DNA of 64,000 nt from Unio delphinus (GCA_029339505.1 JAQISU010000033.1:1916001-1980000); one strand, 5' to 3'; numbered from the stretch's first letter, positions 26,521 to 38,524 are shown. Translations and numbers: made by a program. Notes: generated by a model from the sequence alone, not told the origin.

Positions 26521-26883
26521 TTAACCGGCTAGTTTACAAAATGAACATTTAAATGGTGTCATGAGAAATGTCACCAGATCTTCAATGGAAACAAAAATAA
26601 AATTCGTCCGCATGCTCCTCACTCTTCAAACATCAGTGATAAGAGTCAAGACGAATGACATCAGAAATGACATAAATGTTTGTTCAAATTTACTCATCAA
26701 CAACTCAGAAATTAGTTTCAGAACTTAAGTATGCATTAGAATACAACAAGTTAAAAAATTATGTGAAGACTCATAAATCACACACACATTACTCAAACAC
26801 ACCCTTACTTCTACATAAAAAACAACACTTGAACATTACTACGCGAAAAATAAAATATTGATAGGAATAATAGCGCGCGCGCG

Positions 26884-27148
26884 CCTACAACACTTCCCTT
26901 ACTACTGCATAACAATCTCTGAAACACTTTCCATTACTATTGCATATAAACATATAAATATACTAAAACACGCCTTAGTATTTATATTGCATATAAGCAT
27001 ATAAATATACTAAAACACGCCTTAGTATTTATATTGCACACATTTTAGGACTGCAATATATTATCAGACAACAAACAATTGCAGATTAGATTATTTCTGC
27101 TGACATTACTAGTATAGTTCTGTTCAATACCACTTGCAGTATAAAAAA
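26884..27148. repeat. Dispersed repeat R, copy 1
   Basis: Shares long, clearly homologous stretches with 37472-37695 (ctacaacacttcc, ctgaaacactttcc, acacgccttagtat, ttttaggactgcaa, cagacaacaaacaattgcag). This copy has an extra internal tandem duplication of about 51 bp (near 26943-27040). It is followed by (GT)n and an inverted SINE B, as in copy 2. Confidence 0.9.
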
Positions 27149-27175
27149 GTGTGTGTGTGTGTGTGTGTGTGTGTG
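27149..27175. repeat. (GT)n tract at the 3' tail of an inverted SINE B
   Basis: About 13 GT units between repeat R and the minus-strand SINE. Confidence 0.95.
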
Positions 27176-27478
27176 ATTTGGATTTTTAACATAGCTTTAA
27201 AACAAATTGAGTCATATCGCTACGATGTTTACAGTGTATCAGTTTATAGTGATGTCTAACATTGGTGCATCATGCTTAGACATGATTTCCCACCCAGTCA
27301 CATTATCCTGACCCCAGGCCGACCAATCCGAACACTACCCTCTTGATGCTGAGCGCCTAGTGAGAGAACTGTTAGTACCAGTTTTTTTTTGTATGACTTG
27401 GACATGGTTCGAACCCGCTACCTCCCGCATCAGAAGCGTCAGAGACGGACGCTCAAACCACTAGGCCACCGGAGCGGT
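27176..27478 (-). mobile_element. SINE family B, full length
   Basis: Same body as the copy at 43155, with the tRNA-like head at the right end (ccactaggccaccggagcgg read on plus). Its tail borders the (GT)n tract. Confidence 0.93.
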
Positions 27479-27479
27479 C

Positions 27480-30360
27480 CGACAAAGTTTGAAGCCCAGT
27501 CTATGCAGCAATACATAGTACGATATAACGACAGCTGTTTCCAGTGTTGTGCGATATACGACACTCAACCATCATCTGGATGCTAAATTTGTTAAGACAT
27601 ATTTCTACATAATGTATGTATCATATACATCGCAGAATACCTTACCCAGAAAGGTGACACTTAGCAGTATGCATCATTTTGACCAGTTTTTGACGAAATT
27701 GCTTCTTTTTTTTTTATTACACACGCAATTAATCTTGGATGCTTGACATAACATTCGATACGGCTGTTCAACCTGTGTTTCGGCATCGCATACCCTTATA
27801 CGGACTACTTTGATTATTGAATGTCCACGCGTAGATAATTTTAGACACAGTGAATCGTACAGTTCATTTTCAATTTCTTTCATACAATAAAGCTAATATT
27901 ATTTATTAAGGGTATATGATAAATACAAAACCGCATTGGAATCATGTACTGAGTGGGGGATTTCTTTAACATGGCGGATGAATATGTCTCGACTTGACGG
28001 ACTCAACATATTCCTACGCCATATAAAACTCGTTCTTAATCCTACTCGGGACAAAATATGCATGCAGTTTAGAGCACGTGTCAGCTTGTATCATAGCAGA
28101 AAATCATACGCAGTCACAGCTTTAGGAGAATCGAATTTATACACTATTTGAATGAAACCTCACAACGAATCGCAGTCTGTTTGCAAGACGTCAAAAGATG
28201 TAACCATTGTAACAAGGGTTTTAGAAATAAATGGAGTTTATAAGCACAATGCAATATGTGCTAGTGCAAGCCACACTCCAATCATACTAATCGTTTTGTC
28301 TTCACTGTGTTTTGTAAATGCACTTTGAACATGATTTGGTACATCTCGCTTTTTATGATACCAATAAGCAGCAACAAGTCTGTGATAGACAGCGCACAAC
28401 AGGAAATACTTTCCTCTGTTTCTTTAGCTGTCAATTTTAAGAAACAATGCATTATATATATTTAAGCGAATTGTTATTAAAATATTTGTCATTTTCTTAA
28501 ACAAACTGGGACTGTTTACGAGTTGGTTATCTCATATGTGACCTTTCCTAAAGCATACCAAAATATTGGAGTTTATCTGAGATCAAGGTAAAATAAGTTT
28601 TATATATTACAAGGCATATAACTTTTCAAAGGAAAGCAAAATAAATTTCAATGTATATAATTAAGTAAATAAGCAATTAATGAGAGATACATATGGAGGG
28701 AACAAAGAGAAAAGACGAGGAAGAAAACCATTGTAGTGGTTGCAACCACTTTGGACCATTATGTTAATTTCATGGATCAAGTAGTTAGAATATAACTGTA
28801 AGCACTAAAAACGTCATGTTTCATGAATATAATTCTGAATATTTAGGAATAATACATAGTTTGGATCTTTATATAGTTATGCCTCACTTCAAAAAACAAT
28901 TATAGAGTTACACAACAACTGTGTTAAAATACAGAGCGAAAAGCTGGGATCTTTGTGTATTAACTTTGGGTAGAAAAAATAGTGCCCAACATCTTCTTTA
29001 TCATAACCACAGGAGTTAACTAAATTCAAACTATAAAGATCGGACTGAGGGACTTCGTGCGTGGCAAAGTTCAGTTAGTAGACCTTTTTTCCGTTGCAGT
29101 TTACCTTTATCGCATGTTAGCTGGAAAAGATAGAAGTATTTTACACAAAAAAAATTTGGAAAATTTCGGATATTGCCAAAAATGTCCAATGACCAGTCGA
29201 ACATGGAGAAAACAACGTCTGAAAAATCTGAAATCTGGTAGGGATTGGTGAGTGCTTTGATATTTACGTAGACGGTAATGAGATGCATCATTTAGCCCTG
29301 TACATGCTGAATGAATAGCAAGGTGCGTGATTATTTATAATCGAATACATTATGCATAATCTCTTCTTTTGCTTCCATTGTTCAAGAACTTCCGCAACTG
29401 TTTCAACATAAAGATACTCTCGAACTATAAATGTGTAGGTAGACCTGTAATGATTCGCGTATCTTCCATTTGAATATTGAAACTTAAGCTGATAAGTTAT
29501 CCTAGACTTAATATGTATATATAGTATTCGAAAATGGGACGTGTGAATAGTATATGGAATAAAATTATTTTGTGAACGAGTTTTTCGTTGCTTGCAAGAT
29601 AGATAAATACTTAGATGCGTTCTGAATAATCATTATTAGTCAATTAAACGTCAGACAATAACGCTAGTCCTTGAAGTGTGTCATTTTTACAGGTAGCAAA
29701 TTCATAACGAAAGAACTTTAGACTGAAAATTCAGTTTGGCTGTTTGTAAACATTTTATATATCAATAAACGGATGTTTTCGAAGTATTCAAAGAAACAAG
29801 ACATTCGTTTAACTATGTAAAAAGTTTTTAACGAACATAGTTTATACCCCATAATCCATTTTACTTTTAAATTTAACTCCGAAAAAAACAAGAACAACAC
29901 AAAAGTAAATATCCTCGCAAGTGAGTTAAACTGAATGATATACTCTAAGAAATGGTAACGGACACAGCATGGAAACTTGGGTAACCCAGCAAATATATTT
30001 TATTGAAACTAACTTTGGAAATAATATTCTCTAGGAGCGCTTTATTAAGCAGACTTCCAGTCATGACAAACGTTTACAAGCATATTCATGCTATCAGTTG
30101 GTTTGGTTTATAAACTGGTATTGTATCAAACTTTTTATTTACACCATGGAACGTTAATAAACTGATTTAATTCGAATCAAGAGAATTGTTGTTGTTGTTG
30201 TTGTTGTTAAAGTTACACTAGTTGATGAGTTGTCGAACGGCCAGGAAGAATTACAGATTGACATTTATATACCAACTCATTATGTGCCAGAAATCATTAT
30301 CGAGGTTGGAATAGAGTTTTTGTCACATTTTTACCTGTGGGGTTAGCAGAAGTAATGCAA
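27480..30360. other. Intergenic, no supported gene
   Basis: AT-rich. Short ORFs on both strands lack family resemblance or splice context. A (GTT)n run lies at about 30186-30209. Confidence 0.5.
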
Positions 30361-31560
30361 TCGTAGGGTAAGTATTTCAGTTTAGTTGATATTTTGTGTT
30401 GTTGTTGTTTTCATTCAGTTGAACAGGTCTGTTTCAGTAGTAAGGTATGGGTATATGGGATGCTTTCTTTTTATACAGTAGTAAGGAAAGCGTTTTCGTT
30501 ATAGAGTTGTTTCTACACAGTAGCAAGGGGTGCGAGTTATTGAGTGCCTTCTTTATTGTTGTTTTCACGCAGTAGTATGGAAAGTGATTTAATATTATTA
30601 TTATTTTTTTGCATTTAGTTTTCTTCGTTGATTTTTCTTTTTTCTTTTTGCAGTTGTAAGAAAAATCTTTAAGTATAGTTTGCTTTTATACATTAGTAAG
30701 TTTTGTTTCAGTGCCTTCGTTTGCATGCATTTGTAAATGGTTGTTTCATTGTGTTGCTTTATTATGCTGTAGTAAGTAGGATGTTTCAGTGTTTTTGTTT
30801 GTATGCAGTAGTAAGTCGGGTGATTCATTGTTGTTGTGTTTTGATGCTGTTATAAGTGGGATGTTTCAGTGTTTTTGTTTTGTATTGATTAGTAAGTGGG
30901 GTGTTTTTTGTTTGTATGCTGTCAAAAATGGGGTGTTTCATTGTTTTAGGTTTCTATGCAGTAGTAGTGCGGTGTCTCAGTGTTTTTGGTTTTATGTATG
31001 CAGTAGTCAGAGGGGTGTTTCATTGTTTTTGTTTTGTATGTTGTAGTAAGTAGGGTGTTTTGCTGTTTTAGTTTGGGTACATTAGTAATTGAGGTGTTTC
31101 AGTGTTTTTTTTTGTATGCTGTAGTAAATGGGGTATTTCATTGTTTTATTTTGTATGCATTAGTAAGTGGGGTGTTTTAGTGTTTTGGTTGTATGCATTA
31201 GTAAGTGGGGTGTTTCAGTTTCTTGTTTGTTTGTATGCTGTAGTAAGTGGGGTCTTTCAGTGTTTTTGTTTGTATGATGTAGTAAATGGGGTATTTCATT
31301 GTTTTATTTTGTATGCTGAAGTAAGTGGGGTGTTTTAGTGTTTTGGTTGTATGCATTAGTAAGTGGGGTGTTTCAGTTTCTTGTTTGTTTGTATGCTGTA
31401 GTAAGTGGGGTGTTTCAGTGTTTTTGTTTGTATGCTGTAGTAAGTGGGGTGTTTCAGTGTTTTTGTTTGTATGCTGTAGTAAGTGGGTGTTTCAGTGTTT
31501 GCGGTTGTATGCAGTAGTAAATAGGGTGTTTCAGTGTTGGCTATTTTTACAGAAGTTTGA
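30360..31560. repeat. 39-bp minisatellite, clear core 30770-31545, decaying to the left
   Basis: Unit of the form gtatgctgtagtaagtgggg tgtttcagtgtttttgttt (39 bp), about 20 clear copies plus degenerate ones to about 30360. The multiple-of-3 period gives open frames (for example 31325-31567) that are by-products. Each unit holds a pyrimidine/T-rich run ending in (t)gcag or ctgtag, next to GTAAGT, so it resembles an acceptor and a donor a few bases apart. Confidence 0.95.
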
Positions 31561-32330
31561 AAAGTGAGTTGTTTTGTTGGCGAGGGGGGGGGGTGTATAA
31601 ACGCAATATTAATGGAAACTGTTCAGCATTTAGTTTGGTTTTGCTGTTTTGTTGGGGTGTTTTGTTACTGAGGGTGTTAGTTGTTTTGGCTTTGCTTGGG
31701 TTTTTTGGGTGGGGTGCATGCAGTAGTAAAGAAAGTTATAACCGTTATTTTTGGGAGGGGAGTGGTGGATCAGAAGTAGCAAGAAAAGTGTTTCACTATA
31801 TATGTTTCTATACAATAACTCGAAATAGTAAGGGAAGTGGGTCAGCGGGATTTTGTTTCTTTCGTAAAGCTGTATGCCTTTCTTGAAAAGGTCTCTACTA
31901 GGTTTAATTTAACTATGCTTCAGCTTTCTCATACTGCCTCTACTAAAGATTTAATGATAATTTCAACAAGCAAGAAATCCCACTGGGTATAAGTTCTTAT
32001 CAGGATGGCATACTTTTCCTGAATGGATAGTCCAGGTGATACCATTTGTCTGATTTGCTGTAATTGATATTAGATACAAAGTCAAGTTAATTAAACAGAT
32101 CGCTCGCAAGTAGAGCTCTCGCTCAACTGATTACTTCACCGCCTGCACAGAATTTCTTTTGAAAAACGTTTAGAAATTCTTTATTTTGTTCTTTTCGATA
32201 TTATCAAAAGTATTCTTACCTCTGGAAATAAGATATATGTGTACAGAACTGATATTGCTTAACGACTCCATATTGGAAGCAAAGTAGTAACTGAGTGCGC
32301 ATGCATGATTCGTCACTCATGGATGACCAA

Positions 32331-32340
32331 TCATATATAG
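32331..32340 (+). promoter_or_regulatory. TATA-like element, candidate promoter of the repeat-protein gene
   Basis: A ccaatcatatatag stretch about 90 bp before a candidate signal-peptide ATG at 32429. Spacing would suit a TATA box with a short 5' UTR. No start-site evidence. Confidence 0.3.
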
Positions 32341-32428
32341 TCGTTCACAGAGTAATGGAGATAGTCAACCTCGCGGTATGTTAAGACAGCACGAGCTGTC
32401 AAGATACTTAAATACTGCAAAATCTTCG

Positions 32429-32460
32429 ATGACGTTAATAGGACTGATGCTGGTGTCAAC
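32429..32460 (+). CDS. Candidate first coding exon (signal peptide) of the repeat protein
   Basis: ATG at 32429 opens MTLIGLMLVS, a hydrophobic start, then a good donor AAC|GTATGT after 32460, leaving two bases. An acceptor at 32951-32952 (CAG|T) would restore frame into VNYVNISKP. The stronger pyrimidine-rich acceptor at 32936 does not match this phase, so the model is tentative. Confidence 0.35.
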
Positions 32461-32936
32461 GTATGTTGAATTGTAAACTCTTTGCCTCAGTCATACAATA
32501 ATAGTAGTGATAGTTTAGTTGCGAAAATTTTCATGAATTTGTGGTCAAAACAAACAATAAAACTTAAAACTTACAATAAAATGCTTGAATTTTCTTGTAC
32601 AAAAACAGAACATTTACATTCATCATCGCGTAAGAGCCATATAAGTAATTTATACTTTGAAAAAGCCCATCATTTGGGTAGAGTGTATTTTTTTTATATA
32701 AAAATGTGATTACTTGTAACCTAATTTCATATACATTTAATTTTGTTTGCTAAAACTGATGCCACACCTGAAAAGAACCGAAGATCTGCATGGTTTTAAA
32801 TTTATTCAGGTCATCTTTAGAGCTTGACCAAACTTTTCATATGTTAAACCCGTACTAAATGTTTCTTGCATAAAAGACTTTTGGGGTTGAAGACTCTATC
32901 TTATGTATTTAATGTATCATTATTCTTTTTTTGCAG

Positions 32937-34696
32937 TGTTCACCTTAGTCAGTGTTAACTACGTGAACATTTCTAAACCCAGACCTATATGGACCAATTT
33001 CGACTCCCAGTCTGCCCATGAAGACAAACTGCTAAGTATAATCTCTAAGCACACACCTGTTGTCATGACGACGATTATTTGGTCCCCTGGGTTCTCCGAT
33101 TCCATTCCAGTATCTACATTGAGAAAGAACAACAGTGGCGTAATTTCGAAGTCTATCTCAAGCACCATCGTCTCGTGGCCTACGTACAAGTCTCTCGCAG
33201 ACCTTGAGATTGGGTATCCAGTATCAATGGAAGTCTTCCTAAACGAAGGATCTAACGGCGAAGACAGGAGAGCAGATGATGGTGTCCGTAATGAACTTAA
33301 TATCTTCCAAAAGGATGGAGTCAGTAATGGCATCCATGAATTAAGAAACGACAGTTTGATCAGTGGTGTACATGACTTACGAAATGGCAGTGTGAGAGTT
33401 GCCCTCCGTGATTTACGAAATGGAAGCATCAGTAATGGCACCCATGACTTGCAAAACGTTAGTTTGATTAGCGCTGTACATTACTTACGAAAAGCTAGTT
33501 TGAGTAGTGGCATCAATAGCTTTCAAAACGGCAGTATTAGTAATAGTATCAGCGACTTCCGAAACGGTAGTATCAGTACTAGCGTACATAACGTACAAAA
33601 CGGTGCCGTCAGTAATGGCATTCTTCATCTACGAAACGGCAGTGTCAGTACAAGCATACAAGAATTACGAAACGGCAGTGTCAGTAATGACGTCCATGAT
33701 ATACGAAATGGAAGTGCCAGTAATGGAGTCCTTAACTTTAGAAACGGCAGTATCAGTAAGAGTATAACTTACTTACGAAACGATAGCAACAGCAATGGTG
33801 TCAGTGACCTACGAAACAGGAGTGTCAGTAATGGCGTCAGGGACCTACGAAACGGCAGTGTCAGTAAGAGTGTAACTTACTTACGAAACGACAGCAACAA
33901 CAATGGCGTCAGTGACCTACGAAACAAAAGCAACAGCGTTGGTGACCTACGAAACGGGAGTGTCAGTACAAGCTTACAAGAATTTCGAAACGGCAGTGTC
34001 AGTAATGGCGTCCTTGAAATACAAAATGGAAGCATCAGTAATGGAGTCCTCAACTTTAGAAATGGCAATGCCAGTAAGAGCGTAACTTACTTACGAAACA
34101 ACAGCGACAGTAATGGAGATAGTGACCCTAGAAACAACAGCAACAGCAATGGCATCAATGACCTTCGAAACGGCCGCGTCAGTAATGGCGTCAGGGACCT
34201 ACGAAACGGCAGTGTCAGTAAGAGTGTAACTCACTTACGAAACAACAGTGACAGTAATGGCGTCAGTCACCCACGAAACAACAGCAACAGTAATGTCATC
34301 AGTGACCTTCGAAACGTCCGTGTCAGTAATGGTGTCAGGGACTTACCAAATGGCAGTGTCAGTAAGAGTGTAACTAACTTACGAAACAACAGTGACAGTA
34401 ATGCCGTGAGTGGTCTACGAAACGGTGGTGTCAGTAATGGCTTCAATGACCTACGAAACGGCAGTGTTATTAACGGAGTGAGTGACCTACGAAAGGGCGA
34501 TGTCAGTGACGGTGTCATTAACCAACGAATCAGAATTGCCAGTACTAGCGTCCTTGGCTTACAACATGGCAATACCAGCAATGGCGTCCATGATTTACGA
34601 AATTTTAGTGTCATTAATGGGATTCGTGACTTAAGAAACAAGAGTGCCAGTAATGGTGTCCATGACTTACGAAATGATAGTGTCATTAACGGCTAA
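32937..34696 (+). CDS. Secreted-type N-glycosylated 12-residue tandem-repeat protein
   Basis: No family recognised. About 120 residues of unique N-terminal sequence lead into about 38 repeats of 12 residues with consensus LRNGSVSNGVxD, running to the TAA at 34694-34696. Nearly every unit carries an N-x-S/T sequon (NGS, NDS, NNS, NKS, NVS, NFS). No cysteine occurs in this exon. Regularly spaced L/V/I positions would suit a beta-solenoid (inference). A 48-residue higher-order unit (NGSVSKSVTxLRNNSDSNGV...) repeats near 34050-34400. The left edge follows tattctttttttgcag; alternatively an unspliced ATG at 32903 gives a hydrophobic leader MYLMYHYSFFAVFTLVSV, or the exon begins at 32953. Extracellular or shell/mantle-matrix-like roles are possible but unproven. 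Long minus-strand frames here are by-products of the period. Confidence 0.75.
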
Positions 34697-34891
34697 TAGA
34701 TTCTACATGGCATGAAACTGCCATACTCACCATTCATATGTGTCTCGATCGAATATTACTGTAGACGCTCATAAATTAAGAAAACATTTTAGGATGATTT
34801 TGGATTTCAACAGTATTGAATTACTCTTAAGTTGAATACCACTATTTTTTAAGCAAATACTATTAGAAACTTGTTAACTTTGTTAAGGTAA

Positions 34892-34897
34892 AATAAA
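34892..34897 (+). terminator. Poly(A) signal AATAAA for the repeat-protein gene
   Basis: 196 nt after the stop, followed by a T/G-rich stretch (ttttgtttttaaaactctag). Confidence 0.6.
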
Positions 34898-34899
34898 CC

Positions 34900-36275
34900 A
34901 ATTTTGTTTTTAAAACTCTAGTCCGTAGTGTTTAATCTTTGACAGCTTCTTGTACGAACATTTCAGCCTTTTTGTTGTCTCTTGCCAGATACTATACCAG
35001 AATAAAAATTACTGACAGTATCTTTTAATTTGTGAATCCAATGTGCGTCGTATTTTGAGCAAAAATTCTGACACGAATAAAATGCACTTCAAAGCTGAAT
35101 TACAATATTTGCTCACTCGTTATGTTCAAAACTTTGGTTATAGCAATGCTCTGCGTCCTGTGCGCAATGTGTCAACAAATGCATTTTGTCAATTTCTTCT
35201 ATATAAAAATAAGTATACACACACAACCCAGTTTGTAATAAAGTTGCTGGGAACATTTTGGCGTCAAAGGCTTTCGATTTTATAAAGTAATGCGTATCAT
35301 CCATCAATGATCAAACCCTTTTACTGAAAGCAAACAAGTAACGACCAAGATCTCTTCATAGCACATGAATGCATCTTGCATAAAGCAATCGCTCATCAAG
35401 GTCTTCCAGGTTTTTCAGAAATTATGCTCATTTGATTTCAATAATGGCCACTATTTTTAATCCCATAGATGGGAAAATATTAAAACTATTTCTTAAAAGC
35501 CTTTTAAATAATTTGAGAAATTTCTTTGAATTCATCTTGGTATCAAAGTGTTAATATAGCTGTGGTTACCAAAACCAGAACAAGCTCAAAAGTTGTTCGA
35601 TTAAATATAACGGAACTTGATGTAAAGCATTCAGGTACCAGAAACATTCGAATTATTCTTAATGATGCCGACCCACAAACAAAAAAGGTCGTAATCATTA
35701 AAACTAGAATAACATTTAAAGCTAATTCTTCTATAGAGCCTATCATCAAAAATAGAAACATAATTGGGGAAAGGAATTCTAACAGGAATATCTTTCAACA
35801 TTCATAAATTACTGAACGAAACAGTTTTCCACAGATATCAAAAGTATTTAACAGAAAGCATCATGCAGTCTTGATTCCGTACGTTGTAAATGTATCCAAA
35901 TGGTGTTTATTTGCTATCAAATATGACAGAATTACTTAGATTAGAACTAGATTTGTTATATTTGTTTGGGGCATGGCTGGTGCACCAAAACTTACGCTGC
36001 ATGACTGCATGCAAAAAAAAATGTCAAACTGAACAAGAAAAAGAAAACAAAACAACTTGCACGATTTATCTGAGCTGCAAAACAATTTAACGTGGTCATC
36101 TAATATGCAGTTAATCACGTCTACCATATTTTATTTAATTTCCATAGTCTGCAATGCAAATCTTAAAAATTGCAACAAAAAGTAAAATATAATGTATTTA
36201 TGTTGGTGTTTTCTGACATATTACTATATAAAATAATACCTAGTGCCGAGGCTCTGTGTGTGTGCGGGTGGTGGT
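34900..36275. other. Intergenic; one unrecognised open frame
   Basis: An open frame at 35526-35807 (about 93 codons, no initiating ATG) has alternating hydrophobic/polar residues and two N-x-S/T sequons, but no family resemblance or clear splice sites. I do not call it a gene. Confidence 0.4.
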
Positions 36276-37165
36276 CAATGTTCCCTCTAAGATGAGCGCC
36301 TGAGCGATCGCTCACTATTTTCATTGGCGGCGCTCATAACTTTTCTCGTGTCGCTCAGTAAAATACACGGAGCGGTTTTAAAATTGCGCTATAACAATCT
36401 TGTGCTATAAAAGTTCTAGTCACAGCAACTTACTCGACAGTCATTATATTGAATTTAGTTACTTTAAATATCAAGGAATTCATTATTTTTACATGTGGCC
36501 CATGTCTAAGCGGCGAGCTGAGGAAAGTTTATGTAACTCAGGCAAGAAGAGGTGCTTGGGTTTTAAAACAGAGTGGTTGACTGAATGCTATGTTGAAACG
36601 GATTTACCGCATGGCACCGGACAGCACGTGCTACTTGAGGAAATTTTTAATTACTCAGAAACTGATGGTGTTAAGTGCAAAATTTGCATGAAAGTGGAAT
36701 ACAAAAGAGACTGGACATCAGGAAACAAGTGGACCAATTGGAAAGTTGATCATTTAAAACGGCATTTGAGCCAAAATCGCACATTGAAGCAGTCACGAAA
36801 CTGAAAAACAAAAGCAGAGGTCTTTTGAAAAACATGCTGATGGAATCGAAAAAAGATCGTGAAAACAGAAAAGAATTAGTTAATCGGCAACAAGCGACTC
36901 CTGATGAGGTAAAGATACTCATTGATAACTTTCTGCTTGCTGTTAAAATAAATTCTTCAATGCTATCGGTGCAGGCTATTCATGACCATGTTGCGAAATA
37001 TGTAAAGATACCAGAAAGCTGACGAAGCAAGAATTATGCTTTTGAATTTATTGAGTGTATAAATTCAACCATTAGGTCGGAAATATTATTGGAGATTAAA
37101 AATGCAGCTTATCATACCTTGGTGGTGGTGATTTCTTGATTCATAACGCAGCGTTAACACATTTT
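36276..37165 (+). pseudogene. hAT (Tip100/KIAA1586-like) transposon remnant with N-terminal transposase
   Basis: Begins with a terminal-repeat-like CAATGTTCCCTCTAAGATG. From about 36490 it encodes a basic N-terminus (MSKRRAEESL), KTEWLTECYVETDL and a BED-like zinc-finger pattern, Cys-x2-Cys (CKICM) with a later HLKRHL. A frameshift near 36783 moves it to another frame (RGLLKNMLMESKKDRENRKE, then VQAIHDHVAKYV). A stop at 37020 is followed by NYAFEFIECINSTIRSEIL and HTLVVV, as at the start of hAT catalytic cores. It is truncated where a SINE B begins. Family placement is by motif reading. Confidence 0.7.
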
Positions 37166-37424
37166 AATTTATAGTGGATTCCCGGTCAAGTCATATCAAA
37201 GACTTACAAAAATGATACTAACAGCTGCCTCGCAAGGCGCTCAGCATTAAGAGGTTAGTGTTAGGACTGGTTGGCCTGGTGTCAGGATAATGTGACTGGG
37301 TGGGACATCATACTACATGTCTGTGGCATGATGACACAGTGATAGACATCACTATAAACTGCCACACTGCAAACATTTTAGTAATTTGACTGAAAACATC
37401 TTAAAGCTACGTTAAAAATCTAAA

Positions 37425-37425
<1 letters not shown>
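37166..37425 (+). mobile_element. SINE family B, 5'-truncated
   Basis: Lacks most of the tRNA-like head; body ggcctggtgtcaggataatg and tail ttaaaaatctaaatc pass directly into (AC)n. Confidence 0.9.

Positions 37426-37471
<46 letters not shown>
37426..37471. repeat. (AC)n tract at a SINE B tail
   Basis: About 23 AC units between the plus-strand SINE B and repeat R copy 2. Confidence 0.97.
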
Positions 37472-37472
<1 letters not shown>

Positions 37473-37695
37473 CTCTACAACACTTCCTATATTACTGCAT
37501 TGCAATCTCTGAAACACTTTCCGTTACTATTGCATACAAACACATAAATATACTCAAACACGCCTTAGTATATCTATTGCACACATTTTAGGACTGCAAA
37601 ATATTATCAGACAACAAACAATTGCAGATTAACTTATTTTTGATGACATCACTAGTACAGTTCTGTTCAATAGCTCTTGTAGAAGGAACACATAA
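37472..37695. repeat. Dispersed repeat R, copy 2
   Basis: Homologous to 26884-27148 but with a single copy of the 51-bp segment. Flanked on both sides by SINE B tails through CA/GT tracts. Confidence 0.9.
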
Positions 37696-37847
<152 letters not shown>

Positions 37848-38138
37848 TTGGATTTTTAACGTAGCTTAAAACATTTCAGTTGTCTGCAGTGTATCAGTGT
37901 ATCAGTGTATAATGATGTCTAGCACTGTGGCTAGCACTGTGGCATCATGTCCCACCCAATCACATTATCCTGAAACCAGACTAACCAGTTCTAACTCTAA
38001 CCTCTTAAGCGCTGAGCGCCACGCGAGGCAGCTGTTAGTACCATTTTAATATTTTTGATATGACTCGGCCGGGCGTCGAACCCACGACCTCCCACATCCT
38101 AAGCAGTCGCTCTAACCACTTAGACTACCGTAGCGGTC
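37848..38138 (-). mobile_element. SINE family B, full length, inverted
   Basis: Same body as other copies, head at right (ccacttagactaccgtagcg read on plus). Contains small internal duplications (gtatcagt; ctagcactgtgg). Confidence 0.92.
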
Positions 38139-38277
38139 CAGATGCAATGTGGATAAAGTATCTTGCCCAGAGACACAAAACAGCAACCGATCTGACCTAA
38201 TCTGGCCAGGATTCGAATCTGCGACCTTAGGCTTGCGAGTCCAACATGCCAACCACTGAGATTGCGTGGCTCCCAAT
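38139..38277 (-). mobile_element. Third SINE-like element with tRNA-like head
   Basis: On minus: gggagccacgcaatctcagt with A-box-like cagtggttggc and B-box-like agattcgaatcc. On plus the body reads tatcttgcccagagacacaa, a phrase common in metazoan tRNA-SINEs. Single copy in the window, so family limits are uncertain. Confidence 0.6.
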
Positions 38278-38301
38278 AAAAATATAAAAGTTCTCCAAGC
38301 A

Positions 38302-38405
38302 GCATGAAAACATAATCGGGTCATCTACCCAAATAGCATGAAAACATAATATGGTCATCTACCCAAATAGCATGAAAACATAATCTGGTCATCTGCCTAA
38401 ATAGC
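38302..38405. repeat. 34-bp tandem repeat, about three copies
   Basis: Unit agcatgaaaacataat...gtcatctacccaaat repeats with small changes; the last copy is shortened. Confidence 0.9.
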
Positions 38406-38524
38406 ATGGTCATCTACATTTCTATCTAAACACAACTACTAAATTTCGATCGTTTACATCGCGGATTTTCTCTATAGTCACGTTCAACTCGATTCGGATG
38501 TTCATTTGCAGAAGAAAGGTCTTG

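Noticed and set aside
30789..31567. Plus-strand frames rich in Val, Phe, Cys and Trp
   Set aside because: Translations of the 39-bp minisatellite; no stable frame across its decaying left part.
32959..34686. Long minus-strand frames (up to 160 codons)
   Set aside because: Shadows of the 36-nt repeat unit of the plus-strand gene; they lack a leader or splice context and share its period.
36276..36294. CRISPR or bacterial mobile-element interpretation of repeated termini
   Set aside because: Introns, SINEs, LINEs and microsatellites show a eukaryotic genome; the repeats are tandem arrays without spacers or cas genes.
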